From positions 31,123,538 to 31,187,537 of the forward strand of contig OY987225.1 of NCBI GenBank assembly GCA_963920705.1: 64,000 nucleotides of DNA. The letters run 5' to 3'. Source of the stretch: Odiellus spinosus. Lineage: Eukaryota; Arthropoda; Arachnida; Opiliones; Phalangiidae. The notes under the pieces were generated by a model. The model worked only from the letters and a program-made list of their open reading frames with translations, was not told the origin of the DNA and made no database searches. Position 1 is the first letter of the stretch, and each line of letters opens with the position of its first letter. Below are positions 1 through 12,137 of the stretch, one piece after another. Made by a program: the position numbers and the translations under genes.

Positions 1-101
1 AAACGTTTCATGTTTTTTATTTATTTGTATTTTTGTAATTATTGGGGGAGAAAAAGTTAATTTGGTTTTATTTTTGTTTTCTTTTAAAAATATTTTGGAA
101 A

Positions 102-557
102 AAGGCGGAAAAATTCAAAGGACGGCGAAGCGCAGTTTTTTTGGCGCCATCTTAGTGTTCATTTTAATTTACTTTTAATTTTAACTTACAATTACGCGAA
201 ATTAAAATTTAATTAAGTCTTTCTCATCACGTCACTTTTGTAATTAAAAATCGGGAAAACGAAACTTTTTTTAATGTAACAATTAAGCCTTCAATCTTAA
301 GCCTATTTTATTTTTCGCAGAATGACTGAAAGGCGGAAAAATTCAAAGGACGGCGAAGCGCAGTTTTTTTGGCGCCATCTTAGTGTTCATTTTAATTTAC
401 TTTTAATTTTAACTTACAATTACGCGAAATTAAAATTTAATTAAGTCTTTCTCATCACGTCACTTTTGTAATTAAAAATCGGGAAAACGAAACTTTTTTT
501 AATGTAACAATTAAGCCTTCAATCTTAAGCCTATTTTATTTTTCGCAGAATGACTTG
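102..557. repeat. 228-bp tandem duplication
   Basis: Two head-to-tail, nearly perfect copies start at 102 and 330. Each runs from AAGGCGGAAAAATTCAAAGG to CGCAGAATGACT. The near identity points to a recent local duplication. A degenerate echo of the end of the unit (CGCTGAATGAC) occurs near 711. Confidence 0.93.
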
Positions 558-1863
558 CTAAACTCTGCGAAAAAAATTTAAAATAATTTCAAATTGTTTG
601 ATTTTACTAAGACATTTAAACTAAAATGCTATTTAAATCCTTTTTAATTAAATTAGGATTGATTTTCAAAGTAGGCTTAGCAGATTTTTCTAAAACCATC
701 TTAAGCCTTTCGCTGAATGACATGCAAAAATTATTTATGGGGCGAAAATTATATTTAAATTGCGTGAGTATATTATTAAAGCAGTTAAATTTAAATTATA
801 ATTAAAATCTTGACTTTAATTTTGAAAAGTAGTCTTAGGAGATATTTTTAAAATTGGGCTGGATATAAATAATATTTCAATATTAATTGTCATTACAGTT
901 TTGTCAAGACAGTTAAATTTAAATAAGTTATTAAATTATTTGCATTTAATATGAACTTAATCATTAGTACTTAATCAAATAATAACTCTAAATTTAGGCT
1001 TAGCGAAAATCTTCAATTAAAAAAGCTCAAAATAATTCAAACTCCGATTTAAGTCCCACTAATTTATTAATTAAATGACGTGATGTAAAAGAACTTTAAA
1101 ATCATAATTTGGATTTATTATGATTTTTCCGTTTCACTTCTTAAAAATAAGTTAACAAGACTCCTAAACAATGGGGGATTAATATTAAAACGAAAATATA
1201 TTACAAAAATACACAAATTAATAATTATTTTAGTTTTTAGTTCAGTTTTTTTTGCTCGTTTTTCCATAATTGGTTAATTAAAAAAAAATGTGGTGCGCTT
1301 CAAAATTTGTGCGCACAAATTTGTTTACGTAATTTTTTTTAGTTTTAATAATTACAATATTAAAACAAAACAGCCTGTATAGATTAAAAAACGTTAAATG
1401 CAACTCATAAAGAAAAAAAAAAAAAAGTTTTTTTTTTTTAGTTTTTTTGGCACATTTTTTGTATGAATATTTAAAAACGAGAAAAAAAAATTAAAATTAG
1501 ATTTCAAGATTTGTATCTATACACTAAATTACATATTATTTAATTATTAGTCGTTACCTTTTCATTTTGGATGAATTCTTTTCTTTTCTAACTCACGTTC
1601 GGAATTTAAAGACTTATTTTAAATTAATATTTAATTTTAAATGGGATTAAATTAATTACGAAAGAAATTGTCATGGTTTTCAATTTTTTTTTCCCCATTG
1701 ATTTCCGAATAAATTTTATTTTTATTTTAATTTGTTTTTTTTAATTAGACCCAAAACTATTATTTTATAAAAATAGTATATTTTTTTTGTCCCAAGTTTT
1801 TAAATTCCGCTTTTCAATATTCAATCCAATTAATCTTCATTCATTTTTTTATTTTGAAATACG

Positions 1864-1890
1864 TATATATATATATATATATATATATAT
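1864..1890. repeat. AT dinucleotide microsatellite
   Basis: Uninterrupted TA/AT alternation, about 13 units. Confidence 0.95.
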
Positions 1891-3396
1891 TTAATTTAAA
1901 TTAAAAAATAATTTTTCAAAAATTCTTTAATTAAAATTAAAAGATTATTGAAGAGTAGTTATTTGTTATTTTTAATTAATTAGGAGTTTTTAAATACGCA
2001 TTAATACATTATTAAACTTATCAAGGGTGTCTCGTTAATTAACAAGGTTGCACAATTTTTTATACAAAATTTATTAACCGTGGCCAAGTAATTCAGTGGG
2101 ACGAAGCTAAGCCCTAATTGGTTTAGAAGAATAATCAATGAAGGTGCTTAAATTGTGGGCCAATTGGAAATCTATTTTGACGATGAAAGGGTTGAAGTAA
2201 AAACCTGCGGAGAATTAAAATGTTGCCCATAGGGAGAGAATAATAAAATTAAAACAAAAAAAAAATCCGTAACTTTCCTGAGCTTTCCCTGGGCGAATAT
2301 TTTGCTGGTTTATTTTGGTTAATAAATGAATTGGAAAAGGGACTAGTACGTTGTCCGAAGCTCTCCAGAAACGTTAATTATTTGTCGCAGATTGTTAAAA
2401 ACTACAAAATATATCCAAAACCAATCGAAGAGGGTCTCAAAACATTAACTCTTGATTGTTCGCGGATTTTCCCACTTCTATTCCTAGTAAGATATAGGTT
2501 AGGCTTAGCGAACTTTGTTAATTTACTGTAAATTAACGAGAATAAACCTTGTAAGATTAAACTTAATGTTAATACGCATATTTTTACACCCCAAATAACA
2601 ATTTCCTAGTCTTCAAAATCCTTTAATGAAAATAAGAAATTTTGTTAATTTTTTTTTAATATTTAATTTTAGTTTTAAATTTAAACCAAAATGAAAAGTA
2701 AAATTTACTTATTATTAATTATAAGAGGAAGGGATAGTTTTTTGAATATTTACAATAAAGTTTGAATAAAGTTATTGAGGCGTTTAGCGATCACCAGACG
2801 TTTCTCAAAAATAAAAAACTTTTTTTTTTGAGAAATTAAAATATTTTGTTGTTTTTTTCTACGTAGCCTGAACAAAAACCTTGTTGAACCTTAATTTCTT
2901 TTGTATTGGGCAAAATGTCTCTTTTACACACTTAGAAAGTTCATTTTTTCCCCGATTAATGTTTTAAAACTAAAACCTAGCGATTCTATGCTAGCCGGCC
3001 AAGTTCACGCGCAACAATGGCACCATTTTATTTATTTTTTCACTTACCTTCAGGCAAAGAGCGTTATAGTTCTCCCATTGGAAGGGTTTTTAATTAAGTT
3101 TCCATTTTTTTAAATAATAATAATAATAAAAAAAACAGATAGTTTTGGTTTTTGGCGCACTACTAAGATTTGTTCCTAGACTAAAAATATTTGTTCGTTA
3201 TTTATCGGAGATAAAACAAAAACATATCGAAGTTCGCGAAAGTTTCAATTAAAAACACTGAAAACTGTTATTTAATTAATATTAATTAATTAATAGATTA
3301 ATTAATTAACATAATACAGTCCCTAGCGTCTAAAAATATATTAAAAACGAAATTATGGCATTTTTTTGTCCATTTTTTGTTATTTTTCCGCGTGTT

Positions 3397-3710
3397 TTAG
3401 GAAAACAAACACGAACTTTGAATCGTATTCGCGGTTATTGTTGAGAAGAAATTTAACGCGAACGCGACCAATAAATAGACGCTCCAAGACCACATGGGCA
3501 CTCTATTAAACGCTGAGGATGGTGGGTTATGGGTTTTCGTGGTTTGATCACCACCTTCGACACCCTTTTCTGGCCCTTTACGCGATTGGGTGGGTTTCGA
3601 AGTCGAACTTCCGAAATAAAGATCACCCGCCGTCGTACTACTGAGGTTATCAACTTCAGTAGGACCCCAACCACTTCCGCTACCACTTCCGCTAGCCGTC
3701 CAATCAGAAT
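3397..3710 (-). CDS. dlp: glypican (dally-like) last exon: heparan sulfate attachment and GPI signal
   Basis: After the split Asp the exon reads SDWTASGSGSGSGWGPTEV: four consecutive Ser-Gly dipeptides with acidic residues before and Trp after, the classic context for heparan sulfate chain addition. A Ser/Thr/Lys/Gly-rich stalk of about 55 residues follows. The C-terminus is a hydrophobic stretch (WSWSVYLLVAFALNFFSTI) and a short polar tail ending SSCLFS, as expected for a cleaved GPI-anchor signal. The cleavage site is probably in the small residues around PPSSAFN but cannot be fixed by eye. Acceptor CTTTAG lies before the exon and the TAA stop is at 3397-3399. This is the terminal coding exon; the gene runs leftward from beyond 64000. 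Confidence 0.95.
3670..3693 (-). other. dlp: heparan sulfate attachment cluster (four Ser-Gly dipeptides)
   Basis: The codons AGC GGA AGT GGT occur twice in a row and encode SGSGSGSG. They follow D-S-D-W-T-A and precede W-G-P. Acidic residues and a nearby Trp favour heparan sulfate over chondroitin sulfate in known glypicans. This is the only multiple Ser-Gly cluster seen in the eight exons. Confidence 0.88.
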
Positions 3711-4419
3711 CTAAAGATTCGAATTTATTGATTGGTGGAAAATTTGGAATTTGGTGAAAACTTGAGGCTTTTTATGAGTAAGCAAAGGCTTAACATTTTG
3801 TGACTTTATGAATAAGCAAAGGCTTAAAACAAAGGCTTATGGAAATGTAGCGTGGTAACAGTTAACTATCACAACTATAGTGTGAAATAAATTCATGCTC
3901 AAAAACCAAAAAGCAAATATCGTTCAAAATTTATAGGTCTTGGTGCCCTATGAACCAATAACGTAACATAAAACCCTTTGACCTTGAAATTACAAGAGTA
4001 ACCAAACATTCCTGAACCAAAATACCGTAATAAGATATTAACTAATTAATAATTTGATGTGAAACCAAAATTAAACTATCGATATAAGTACCAAAACATT
4101 AACCAAAGGGAGCGTATGAAAAATGTTTATCACGAAACCATGCGAATGAATCATTTCATGAATAAACCATTTGCGATATTTTAAACAACTACAAATAACA
4201 ACACAACCTGCTAACCATTAAACCATAACGTGCACCAATATCTGAACTACTTAACATTGAAATTGCGTTAACCATGAGTCATGAATTCATGAAACCATAA
4301 CAGCACAATCAATACACAAAAAACTAATTTTAAGCATTGCGCCACAAAGCGGTAGCTTTACGTGATTAATGCAATGTTATACGATATTAATAATGAATGA
4401 CAAAGGCTTAAAGACTTAC

Positions 4420-4622
4420 CAGTATCCTGCCAATCAACGTCGAGTCCATTATAGGCGTGATGAAGCTTATTGGATATGAGCTTCAAGGTCAAAACTTGTT
4501 GGTTAATGATGGAATTCTGGTGACTAGCTTCGATTTTCTCTTCCATACTGATTTGACCACCGCTACTCGGGTCAGCCTGTGGTCTGCTTATGTCACCAGT
4601 TTTAACTTTCAACGCTTCCATC
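4420..4622 (-). CDS. dlp: glypican (dally-like) exon: juxtamembrane stalk
   Basis: The exon completes a split Val codon, then reads MEALKVKTGDISRPQADPSS, continues through an acidic and Ser-rich stretch and ends LKLISNKLHHAYNGLDVDWQ followed by DT. The NKL..AYNG.DV segment is the conserved end of the glypican core before the glycanated stalk. The internal Met at the exon start is not an initiator: acceptor TTTAG sits immediately upstream and the frame is fixed by the preceding exon. Donor ACTG|GTAAGTC leaves one base that forms the Asp of the next exon. Introns on either side are short (173 and 709 bp). Confidence 0.95.
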
Positions 4623-4795
4623 CTAAATTAATAACAAAATTAAATTTAAACACTTAAGTAGGAGATAATTGATTAAAAATAAGGCTGTCATAGAATTTTC
4701 ATTCAATGATAAAAAAAATAGAATCATTAGACATTTGAAAAAAAGTAAGGACAGCCTCACTTTAAGAATAATATAATGTTTCAAATATTACTTAC

Positions 4796-5118
4796 ACATT
4801 TGGACTATGTCCATTCCAACAATCCTTATTGTCTTTGTCTTTATTTTTATCCGGTACCCTTTCTCCCGCGACTTTAGGGTCTTGACATATTTTTTCGGGC
4901 AATTGATTCCAAAAGTTGGCAGTCTTACGAATTTTCTTTTTAATTCCTTGTACCAAACTACTCATGGATGGGTCCTCGTCTTCGTAACCTGATCTGTGAT
5001 TTCCGCCGGAATGGTGTTGACCCGAAGCGAAACTAAACTTCTCGTAGGTCAATTCGCTCGTGGTCCCTGGGTCAGCGCTACGTTTACCCAATTTAGGTCT
5101 ACCGCAATTTTCAAATAA
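4796..5118 (-). CDS. dlp: glypican (dally-like) exon: end of core and start of linker
   Basis: The translation starts LFENCGRPKLGKRSADPG and contains KKKIRKTANFWNQLPEKIC and DKDNKDCWNGHSPN. The CG.PK, W..LP..IC and CWNG motifs hold the last three conserved core cysteines, bringing the visible total to 13 of 14. Between CGRPK and FWNQLP lies a variable, charged and His/Gly/Ser-rich stretch. In vertebrate glypicans this region carries a proprotein-convertase site; here a dibasic KR|S just after CGRPKLG is a candidate, but it lacks a full R-X-X-R motif. Acceptor CTTTTAG and donor GT|GTAAGT bound the exon. Its 323 nt enter in phase 0 and leave with two bases of a Val codon. Confidence 0.96.
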
Positions 5119-5171
5119 CTAAAAGAGTAAAATAATTAATAAAAACTTAAGAAAACCGAGAATTATAATAA

Positions 5172-5222
5172 AGGGAGAATACAGCTAAGCCTATTTTGAT
5201 GGTACGTTGCATTCTCCCTTTA
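5172..5222. repeat. short inverted repeat with AAAGGGAGAAT ends
   Basis: AAAGGGAGAATACA on the left is mirrored by TGCATTCTCCCTTT on the right, with a GCTAAGCCT word between. It lies inside the 179-bp intron between two glypican exons. The same end sequence recurs across the window (11310, 27055, 37667, 54494). Confidence 0.6.
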
Positions 5223-5297
5223 AAAGTAGGAGTCTCCTAATGACGTCATTGGAGTTTCGCAAAATGAGCCCTTAGTGACCTTTAAAACCAAAATTAC

Positions 5298-5428
5298 CTT
5301 ATTTGAAACGACGAGTCCCTTTTCTTGGAAATTCATGATAGCTTCGGAAATTTTAATATTAATTGGATGAACAACCGATTCGATGTTAAAAGAAGATTCC
5401 AAACGACCGCCCAATAGATCCATATTAC
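5298..5428 (-). CDS. dlp: glypican (dally-like) exon with the FNIESV core motif
   Basis: The exon encodes [20 protein letters not shown] followed by [18 protein letters not shown] and ends VVSNK. This is the most diagnostic segment of the GPC4/6 class: a (A/G)GRLE..FNIESV segment followed by I.(V/I)KIS(D/E)AIMN.Q. It has no cysteine. Acceptor TTTTAATAG and donor AAG|GTAATTT flank it. Its 131 nt finish the split Ser codon from the exon at 20792-20957 and end in phase 0. An intron of 179 bp separates it from the next exon, in contrast to the 15.4 kb intron on the other side. Confidence 0.96.
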
Positions 5429-5690
5429 CTATTAAAAGTTAAGAAATAATAAAACACGTTTAATTACCTAGCTGGTACAAGATTAAATTCCAAAATGAAT
5501 AAAAATGGGCTCATTAACGAAAATGAACCAATTAAGGGAGGTTAGAAAATTACGATGTACCCAAAACAAGCCGTAAATTTATTACGAGGCTTATTAACCC
5601 CGAATTTTACGACGAAAATCGTTTAAAAATTTAATGTTCTAATCATCTTAAAGATAATAAAATGCTTTCAAAGATTGGTTTCGTTCGCAC

Positions 5691-6028
5691 CAGAAGTAGA
5701 TGAAACCCTCCTTTGAAGTCTACTACTCTAATGTTCCATATAGCGCTCTTCTCTGTATGGGTAAAATTCACAATTTTACGAGATCGGAGGGGTCCTAATT
5801 CATACCCCCCTGTCTACGGAAAATTGGAAATTCTCTCTCTCCACAAACGACGACGTTTTTTTGACGAACTCCAAGGCTGCTAGAGATATTCGCTCGACGA
5901 ACTCCCGCTCCGAAAATATCTACCGTTAGGAGGCGTACGAATCGCGGTTTTTGAAACTAACCCATACAGAGAGGGGTAGACAAGACCCGGGAGTAATAGA
6001 CTTCAAAGGAGGGTTTCATCGGCTTCTG
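5691..6028 (+). mobile_element. fold-back MITE, family A, copy 1
   Basis: This 338-bp element starts CAGAAGTAGATGAAACCCTC and ends with the complement of CAGAAGCCGATGAAACCCTC. The terminal inverted repeat is about 38 bp, and an inner copy of CTCTGTATGGGT also appears in both halves. Flanks TTCGCAC (5684-5690) and TTCACAC (6029-6035) match at 6 of 7 bases, suggesting a 7-bp target duplication. No transposase is present, and short open frames inside are incidental. Confidence 0.88.
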
Positions 6029-6111
6029 TTCACACTAATAAAAATATCGAACAAATTTTATAGATATATTAAAACCAAATTATAATAAACATGAACGCGT
6101 ACGCCATAGAA

Positions 6112-6183
6112 TACGTCAAGGAATCTTCTACAATGATTCGCTCATGGAATACGTCAAGGAATCTTCTACAATGAGCGAATAAA
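6112..6183. repeat. local duplication of a 33-bp segment
   Basis: The segment GAATACGTCAAGGAATCTTC...ACAATG occurs twice in a row, separated by a short spacer. The second copy is framed by CGCTCAT and ATGAGCG, so it also forms a small hairpin. Confidence 0.8.
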
Positions 6184-7877
6184 AGGGATCCTATGACGAT
6201 TTCCCAACCTTTTGCGTAGCTAGTACTTCGTCATAGCAACCAATTCTCTTAACTACAATGAGAAGATGGAAGTCTTGTACTTGTCCATGGAGTAAAATAG
6301 AATGGTATTAGGGTTTCAAGTACGCGAATTTACCAAGAATATTTTAGATACCTCAATTCTTTTCCCCTTAACCAAGCTTTGAAACAATGCACTATCTCGA
6401 AAAGTCAGAAACTCTCTAGCGAGAGATTCCCATCGTATCAAGTTGCTGCCCTTTACAATAGGTGTCTTAAAAAACAAAAGAACTGCGCTAGGTGATATAC
6501 TGAAGGGTAATTCCAAACACAAAGAGAAAACGTATTACGTTTCAGAGGGGTCTTTCAAAGTATACCTAATTTCAACCTTTTTTCAAATAGAACCAAGAAT
6601 ACAACTAACCAAAACATATAGGTTTCTGAGCACTCTAAGGTCACAAACAATGCGAAAATATACATATTTGAAAAAATTTGAATAACAGAGCATTATTCCT
6701 ACGCTAATTTCATCCCCAATATTTTAAAATAATTTTGATATTGAAATTTCACGTTATAGTTTCCCTTTAAATGGAAAATTCCGCCTTTCTCCTGTTAAAT
6801 TTGGCCAAGGAATCCATTGGTGACACTCGTTTCTCGATTCGAGGCGCGGAAGTGGTTCCTTTACCAAATTTTGGGAGTATTTCATATATTTTAGAGCGCC
6901 GTTCAGAATTAGAAATTCTTAGACATATTTTGAAATTACGTTTTCGCTAAGAGATTGTGGCCAAATTCTGGGTTTGAAGTTTATTTTGCAGCGGGAAACT
7001 CAAACTTTACGAAGAAATCGAGCGCGTAAGCCTGAGATTTTTCCGAAGCTCGTAAAACCTTATTTCCCTGAACCTAAAACGGTCTAATAATTAATTAGGC
7101 TAATTATCGCGTTGGCTAAATAGGGTCGTACCTTCTCAGGGTCTTTTCCTAGAGTGTTGAAGTTGAGTTCCGCGAATAGGCGCATTTTTTATCTACAAAA
7201 TAAGCCCTTCCATCTTCAAATATACCCAACCAAAGTTAAGTTATACATTTTTAAATGAAAGTGTTCAGAATTAGAAGCGTTCGGAATTAGGTGAAAACTC
7301 CCAAACAATATTTTCCCGAGTTTCGATTCCTTCAAAGATTACGAAATAAGTATATCTTTGAAAACTGCGAAGGACTTGAAACTTCATCCGCCATGAAAAA
7401 GAAATGAAGTCAAGAATGCGAAACAAAACATAAGGTTGGAGACCATCAGTTTTTTTTGGGGGGATTTTTATTCTTTCGTTGACATTTTAGAGTCAAAACC
7501 ACGTACGATTTAAGTACGATTTCTATATAAGATACAATATTATGGCAGTAAAACTACGAACAAGAAAAAAGACATTCTTTCGACTTAGTTATTCTACGCC
7601 AAATTCCGTCGTATATGGAGTTAATTTTACCCTTGAAATGATTAGGAATTTGTATTAAAATTGCCTTGGCGCTGCTTTAAAAATATATTGTTTTCAGTTT
7701 GAGAATACAGCACCTAGAAGAATATCTCCTTTATCTCTGTTGTAAATTGGTTTCAAAGAGAATAGGATTCGCTTGGATCTAGTAATCTCAGAATGAAATT
7801 TAGAATTGTACATTTTGTTCATTTCAACATAATTCTAAGAAATTCATGGTAAAAGATGTGATTTCTTTAAAATATAC

Positions 7878-8213
7878 CAGAAGCCGATGAAACCCTCCTT
7901 TGAAGTCTACTACTCTAATGTTCCATATAGCGCTCCTCTCTGTATGGGTAAAATTCCCAATTTTACGAGTTAGAAGGGGTCCTACTTCATACCCCCTGTC
8001 TACGGAAAATTGGAAATTCTCTCTCTCCACAAACGACGACGTTTTTGGACGAACTCCAAGGCTGCTAGAGATATTCGCTCGACGAACTCCCGCTCCGAAA
8101 ACATCTACCGTTAGGTGGCGTACGAATCGGGCCTTTTGAAACTAACCCATACAGAGAGGGGTAGACAAGACCCGGGAGTAATAGACTTCAAAGGAGGGTT
8201 TCATCGGCTTCTG
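7878..8213 (+). mobile_element. fold-back MITE, family A, copy 2
   Basis: At 336 bp this is the cleanest copy. It starts CAGAAGCCGATGAAACCCTC and ends with its exact complement. A perfect 7-bp direct repeat AATATAC flanks it (7871-7877 and 8214-8220). It is in the same orientation as the copy at 5691. Confidence 0.92.
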
Positions 8214-9764
8214 AATATACGGGTTATTGGGTTGCTTGTACAAAATTATCAAAGCGAGATTCCCCGACTTTTCCAGGTTTCCATGACCGTTGCTAAATAA
8301 TGTCTTTGAGCAATATTTAATATTTTTTTCATGACTACTCAATTTGCGAGATTTGGAGAATATTTTCAGCTTAAAATTATTATTTATAACAATTAAAAGG
8401 TCAACCTATCATAAATATTTCCATGACCTTTACGGAAACGTTTAATTTCCCTGACCTTATAGGGTTATTTTGAATTTCCCTGGCTTTTCCAGGTCGTTAT
8501 TTGTTTCGGTAAACAAAAAAATGATGAGTTTGTTAAAGTTTAAACTCTGGTTTCAGAACCATAAGTTGTTTTAAAAAATTTACAAAGTTTCGTCTGAAAA
8601 TCACGTAGAATGGATATCTAAAACTTTGAACAAAGGTCTAAAGGTGTAAGAAAACAGCTTGAGTTTTTTTTCCTTCCTTAGAGCTTGTATTTCTCAACGC
8701 TGTAATATTTTTAAACAAAAATTTCCCCTAGTGGTTTAACCACAAAACTAAAATTAGATATTTGGGGTCTTTTTTTTTGTAAAGAATATGGGAACTTGGA
8801 GAAGAGTTGTAGCTCGTAAATTTTACTTTTTTTTTGTCATCGCTAAGCCTTGGTTAAAAAAAAAAGAAAATGCAAAAACATTTGTGGGGAAAAAAGATAA
8901 ATTTGTCGCAAATTTTAAGTTACTGCAATCTGGGGACGAAAACTTTTTTACTGGTTTCAAAAGAAATTATTCTGAACTACTTTCACGTATATCAGGTTTA
9001 ACGTAATGTATTCATACGCCTCAACAGTTTAAAACTAAATTAGAAAACAAATATAAAGTTGAATTTTGTAATAATAAAGTTTCGTGATCATGAAATGGGC
9101 ATAAATTGCGAAAGAAAAACGTGTATTATAATGGAATTATGGTCCATTCTAAGATTGTAATAAAATACAAGCGGGGTATGAGGCACTGCAGGATATACTT
9201 TTACTCGTTTAACATAAAAATAACGGCCTAGATTTATGTCTTGGTGACATAAGGGGTTCGCAAGATGGCCCGCTAATTTTGTAGGAAAATCTTTTAGGCT
9301 TAGCTCTCTCTTTTTCCTAAAAGCTATCTAAGAATTTATCCTCTAAAATAAAACTCTCTTCAACCCCCAGCTTAGAAAACCGATAACAATCTACAACAAA
9401 TAAGCCTCTGCCTAGAGGTATTTTTAAGCGTACGTGATTTATCTGTCAAACGTTTACAACCTTAAAAGGGATCTATATGATCATGGAAAACTGGTTTTTC
9501 TATGGAATTACTGGTCATTTCAAGGCTATAACTGATTTAGTAAAAATATTGTTTATCTAAACAAACCATAATTAGGACTATAACAAATTTTCTCTTCGTA
9601 AATATTTTCCTTAGTAAAAAAAAATAGAAATTTCATTATTCAATAGACCCGTTAGCGTCTAATGTTATGGGCTCATCGTCATTCCAATTCCCCTAAAATT
9701 ATTGGCCCCTTAAGTCAATTCTATAGGAAGGTTTTATTTGTACCAAAATTAACTTTCCTAAAAC

Positions 9765-10045
9765 CAAGGAGGATCAGAGAAGGAGAGGAAATGTGGGGCT
9801 GCGTTGAGTTAGAGAGAGAAGAGCCAACCTCCCACTCGGGTGGAAAGGGGGGATAGGAATTTCTCGAGGTAAAATGTTGTCACGTGGTCGCTAGCTAGCG
9901 CGTCTCATAAAGGATTCGTTTTACCCACGCGACAACATTTTACCACGAAACGTCTCTACCCCCGTTCTCCCAGAGTGGGAGTTTAGGCCGACGCAGTAGG
10001 AACCGCGCCGTCCCCACATTTCCTCTCCTTCTCTGATCCTCCTTG
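9765..10045 (+). mobile_element. fold-back MITE, family B, copy 1
   Basis: A 281-bp element starts CAAGGAGGATCAGAGAAGG and ends with the complement. The arms also pair further inside: GGAAATGTGGGG with CCCCACATTTCC, and GTAAAATGTTGTC with GACAACATTTTAC. Flanks CTAAAAC and GTCTAAC match poorly (4 of 7), so the target duplication is not visible for this copy. Confidence 0.88.
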
Positions 10046-11024
10046 GTCTAACCTTCTATTACTTCGAGGCGTATAAACAAGGTGACTTATCTCATTGATA
10101 GGAAACTAATGGAAATTCTTAGTCAACAAAATTCATATCTTTGTAAAGATTTCCGAGCCAAAAAAATAGTTTAGGCATTTGTAGAATATGTTTTGGGTAC
10201 AAAATATATTGGAAATGTAAAAAAATTGGTATAAAAGCCATAAAAGGGGTGGAAAGTGGAACTCCAGCTCTTAGGAAAGCGCGAAAGAATCGGAAAAGAA
10301 CCGCAAAAAGAAATGTTCCCAGACTGGGCGTCAGTAGGGCGACAATCTCGAGTAGCCTACAACACTCAGAAATACTCCAAGAACCTAGATTTCTTCAAAA
10401 GGATCTTCTAAAAAGACCATGGATGGGCATATATCCAATCGATATAGTTACCGTTTAACCCTAACGACACTCACTCACTCGCTACGCGTTTATACTGATA
10501 CTATCTTTACTTTAATACCACGAGTAACCGAATAACCTTACATTAAGTCTGAAGTTATATAATCTTTTGCCGACCCATGAAAATTATTTCATCCGCAATA
10601 TGAAAGGCAACGTTTCAAAATGTAGAAACAGTTTATACGTCTTTATAGAAAAGCTTTGTAAAAGTGAGGTTATCATGGATTTTTCATGAACTTCTAATGG
10701 AAATTGAGTTGCATTTTCGGAAAGATCGTTAAAAAACGATTCAATATTTATATAAATATGTTACAGATAAAATTACCACGACAGTAAAATTTATATTTTG
10801 ATGTTTTATAATCAAAATTTTGAAATTTTATTGAAGAAGAATCAATAAATCTTATTTTCCTTAAAAAGATTGACCTTCCCCACATAAAGCTAGAAATCAA
10901 TAATCTTTACTCAAAAAGTAGGCTTAACGGGGATCTATGGAGAGTTTGATACCTGATTTTTAACGAGTCTCTAACCAATCACGAGAGAAGTACGGTATAA
11001 TTTTGTCAGTAAAACGTTTCAAAA

Positions 11025-11210
11025 GCTGCGTTCATTTCTATACCTTGGAATCGATTTATACGGTTTAAAACGTTTCGATTCGATTTCACGAAACTGCTTC
11101 GGGAACCAATTTCATACCAATTCGGTTTCAACAATCGATAGATGAAGCTACAATAAATCGACTTATAAAGATAATGCGTGAACACGTGACGCTTAAAACG
11201 ATTCCTGTGC
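11025..11210 (+). mobile_element. family C element, truncated copy
   Basis: It starts GCTGCGTTCAT and shares CTTGGAATCGATTT, CGATAGATGAAGCTAC and AAAACGATTCCTG with the complete copies at 11889 and 22048, in the same order. The far terminus is missing. Confidence 0.7.
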
Positions 11211-11888
11211 TTTTGTTCGTTGGCCGCAAACTAGTTAACGGCGAGATACTGAACTACCTATTGATCCTTGTTAAGCCTACTTTCCTTGAAAATACACTCG
11301 GTTGTCAGATTGCATTCTCCCTTTACGAAGCGATATTATTTTTCCAATTTTAAATCTAATCGAGATAACTTCGGATAGATGGCGATACGACAACTGGGAG
11401 CGTTAGAGACAAATCTTCGGTTGGGACTATTGACCTCACTAACTCTCTCTCTGTCTCCTCTCTCGAATCTCGATCATGTACGTTGTCGTCACGTATAAAG
11501 AGAACGAGAGAACTTTTGCCAAAAGAAACTGATACGTATTTTACACAACCGCCAAAGATTACGCAACTAGAAAAATATCAACTTGAACCATCCAAGAATA
11601 AAAAATAATTATCAAATTCCGTAGTAGAATGTTACATCAGTTACTACTCTTAGTTGTCCCGAGATTCCTTATCACATCTCAAAGTATACGTACTTAGAAT
11701 TAAGATATAACCGTTCCCTCAGAGATGCCAGAGAATCTTTATGAGTCAGGCATTAAGTTCTTGCCATTGGAACTGAACTGAACTAAACTCACAGAGGATC
11801 TAATAACACTGCAATGAATGCAGAGCTTAGGACGATGGATGGAATTTTTTCTAATATCTTTAGAGTAAAAACTATCAAAACCTTTTTA

Positions 11889-12137
11889 GCTGCGTTCATA
11901 CTAGGCCTTGGAATCGATTTAAACCGTTTCAAAACGATTCCCTGGACCAAATCGATTTGAATCGATGTCTCGAAACTGCTTCGGGAACCAGTTTCATTCC
12001 GATACAGATTGAACAACCGATAGATGAAGCTACGATAAATCGAAAACGCGTGACGATTAAATCGATTCCTGGCGATTTGAATATCGGTTTGATTTTACCG
12101 TTTCAAATCGATTAAGAAATGCTAGTGTAACAGTAGC
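11889..12137 (+). mobile_element. family C element (GCTRCG ends), copy 2
   Basis: This 249-bp element starts GCTGCGTTCATACTAGG and ends with the complement of a GCTAC...ACTAGCATTTC terminus, here somewhat mutated. The interior is rich in AATCGATT and the arms pair imperfectly. TA precedes the left end, but TT follows the right, so a TA target is likely though degraded here. Confidence 0.75.

Larger units (their letters stand above)
1..3396. other. gene-free 3' flank of the glypican gene (3' UTR plus intergenic)
   Basis: On the minus strand this follows the stop codon, so the 3' UTR starts here. AT-rich sequence offers many AATAAA-like words; two overlapping ones on the minus strand sit near 3027-3036, about 360 bp after the stop, but none can be chosen without transcripts. 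The region holds a 228-bp tandem duplication (102-557), an AT run at 1864-1890 and several poly-T/poly-A tracts. No convincing coding sequence was seen. Confidence 0.6.

Noticed and set aside
7824..8342. Frames that recur in family A copies (also at 24082-24334 and 37239-37469)
   Set aside because: They recur because the element does. Frames differ among copies and no protein domain is visible.
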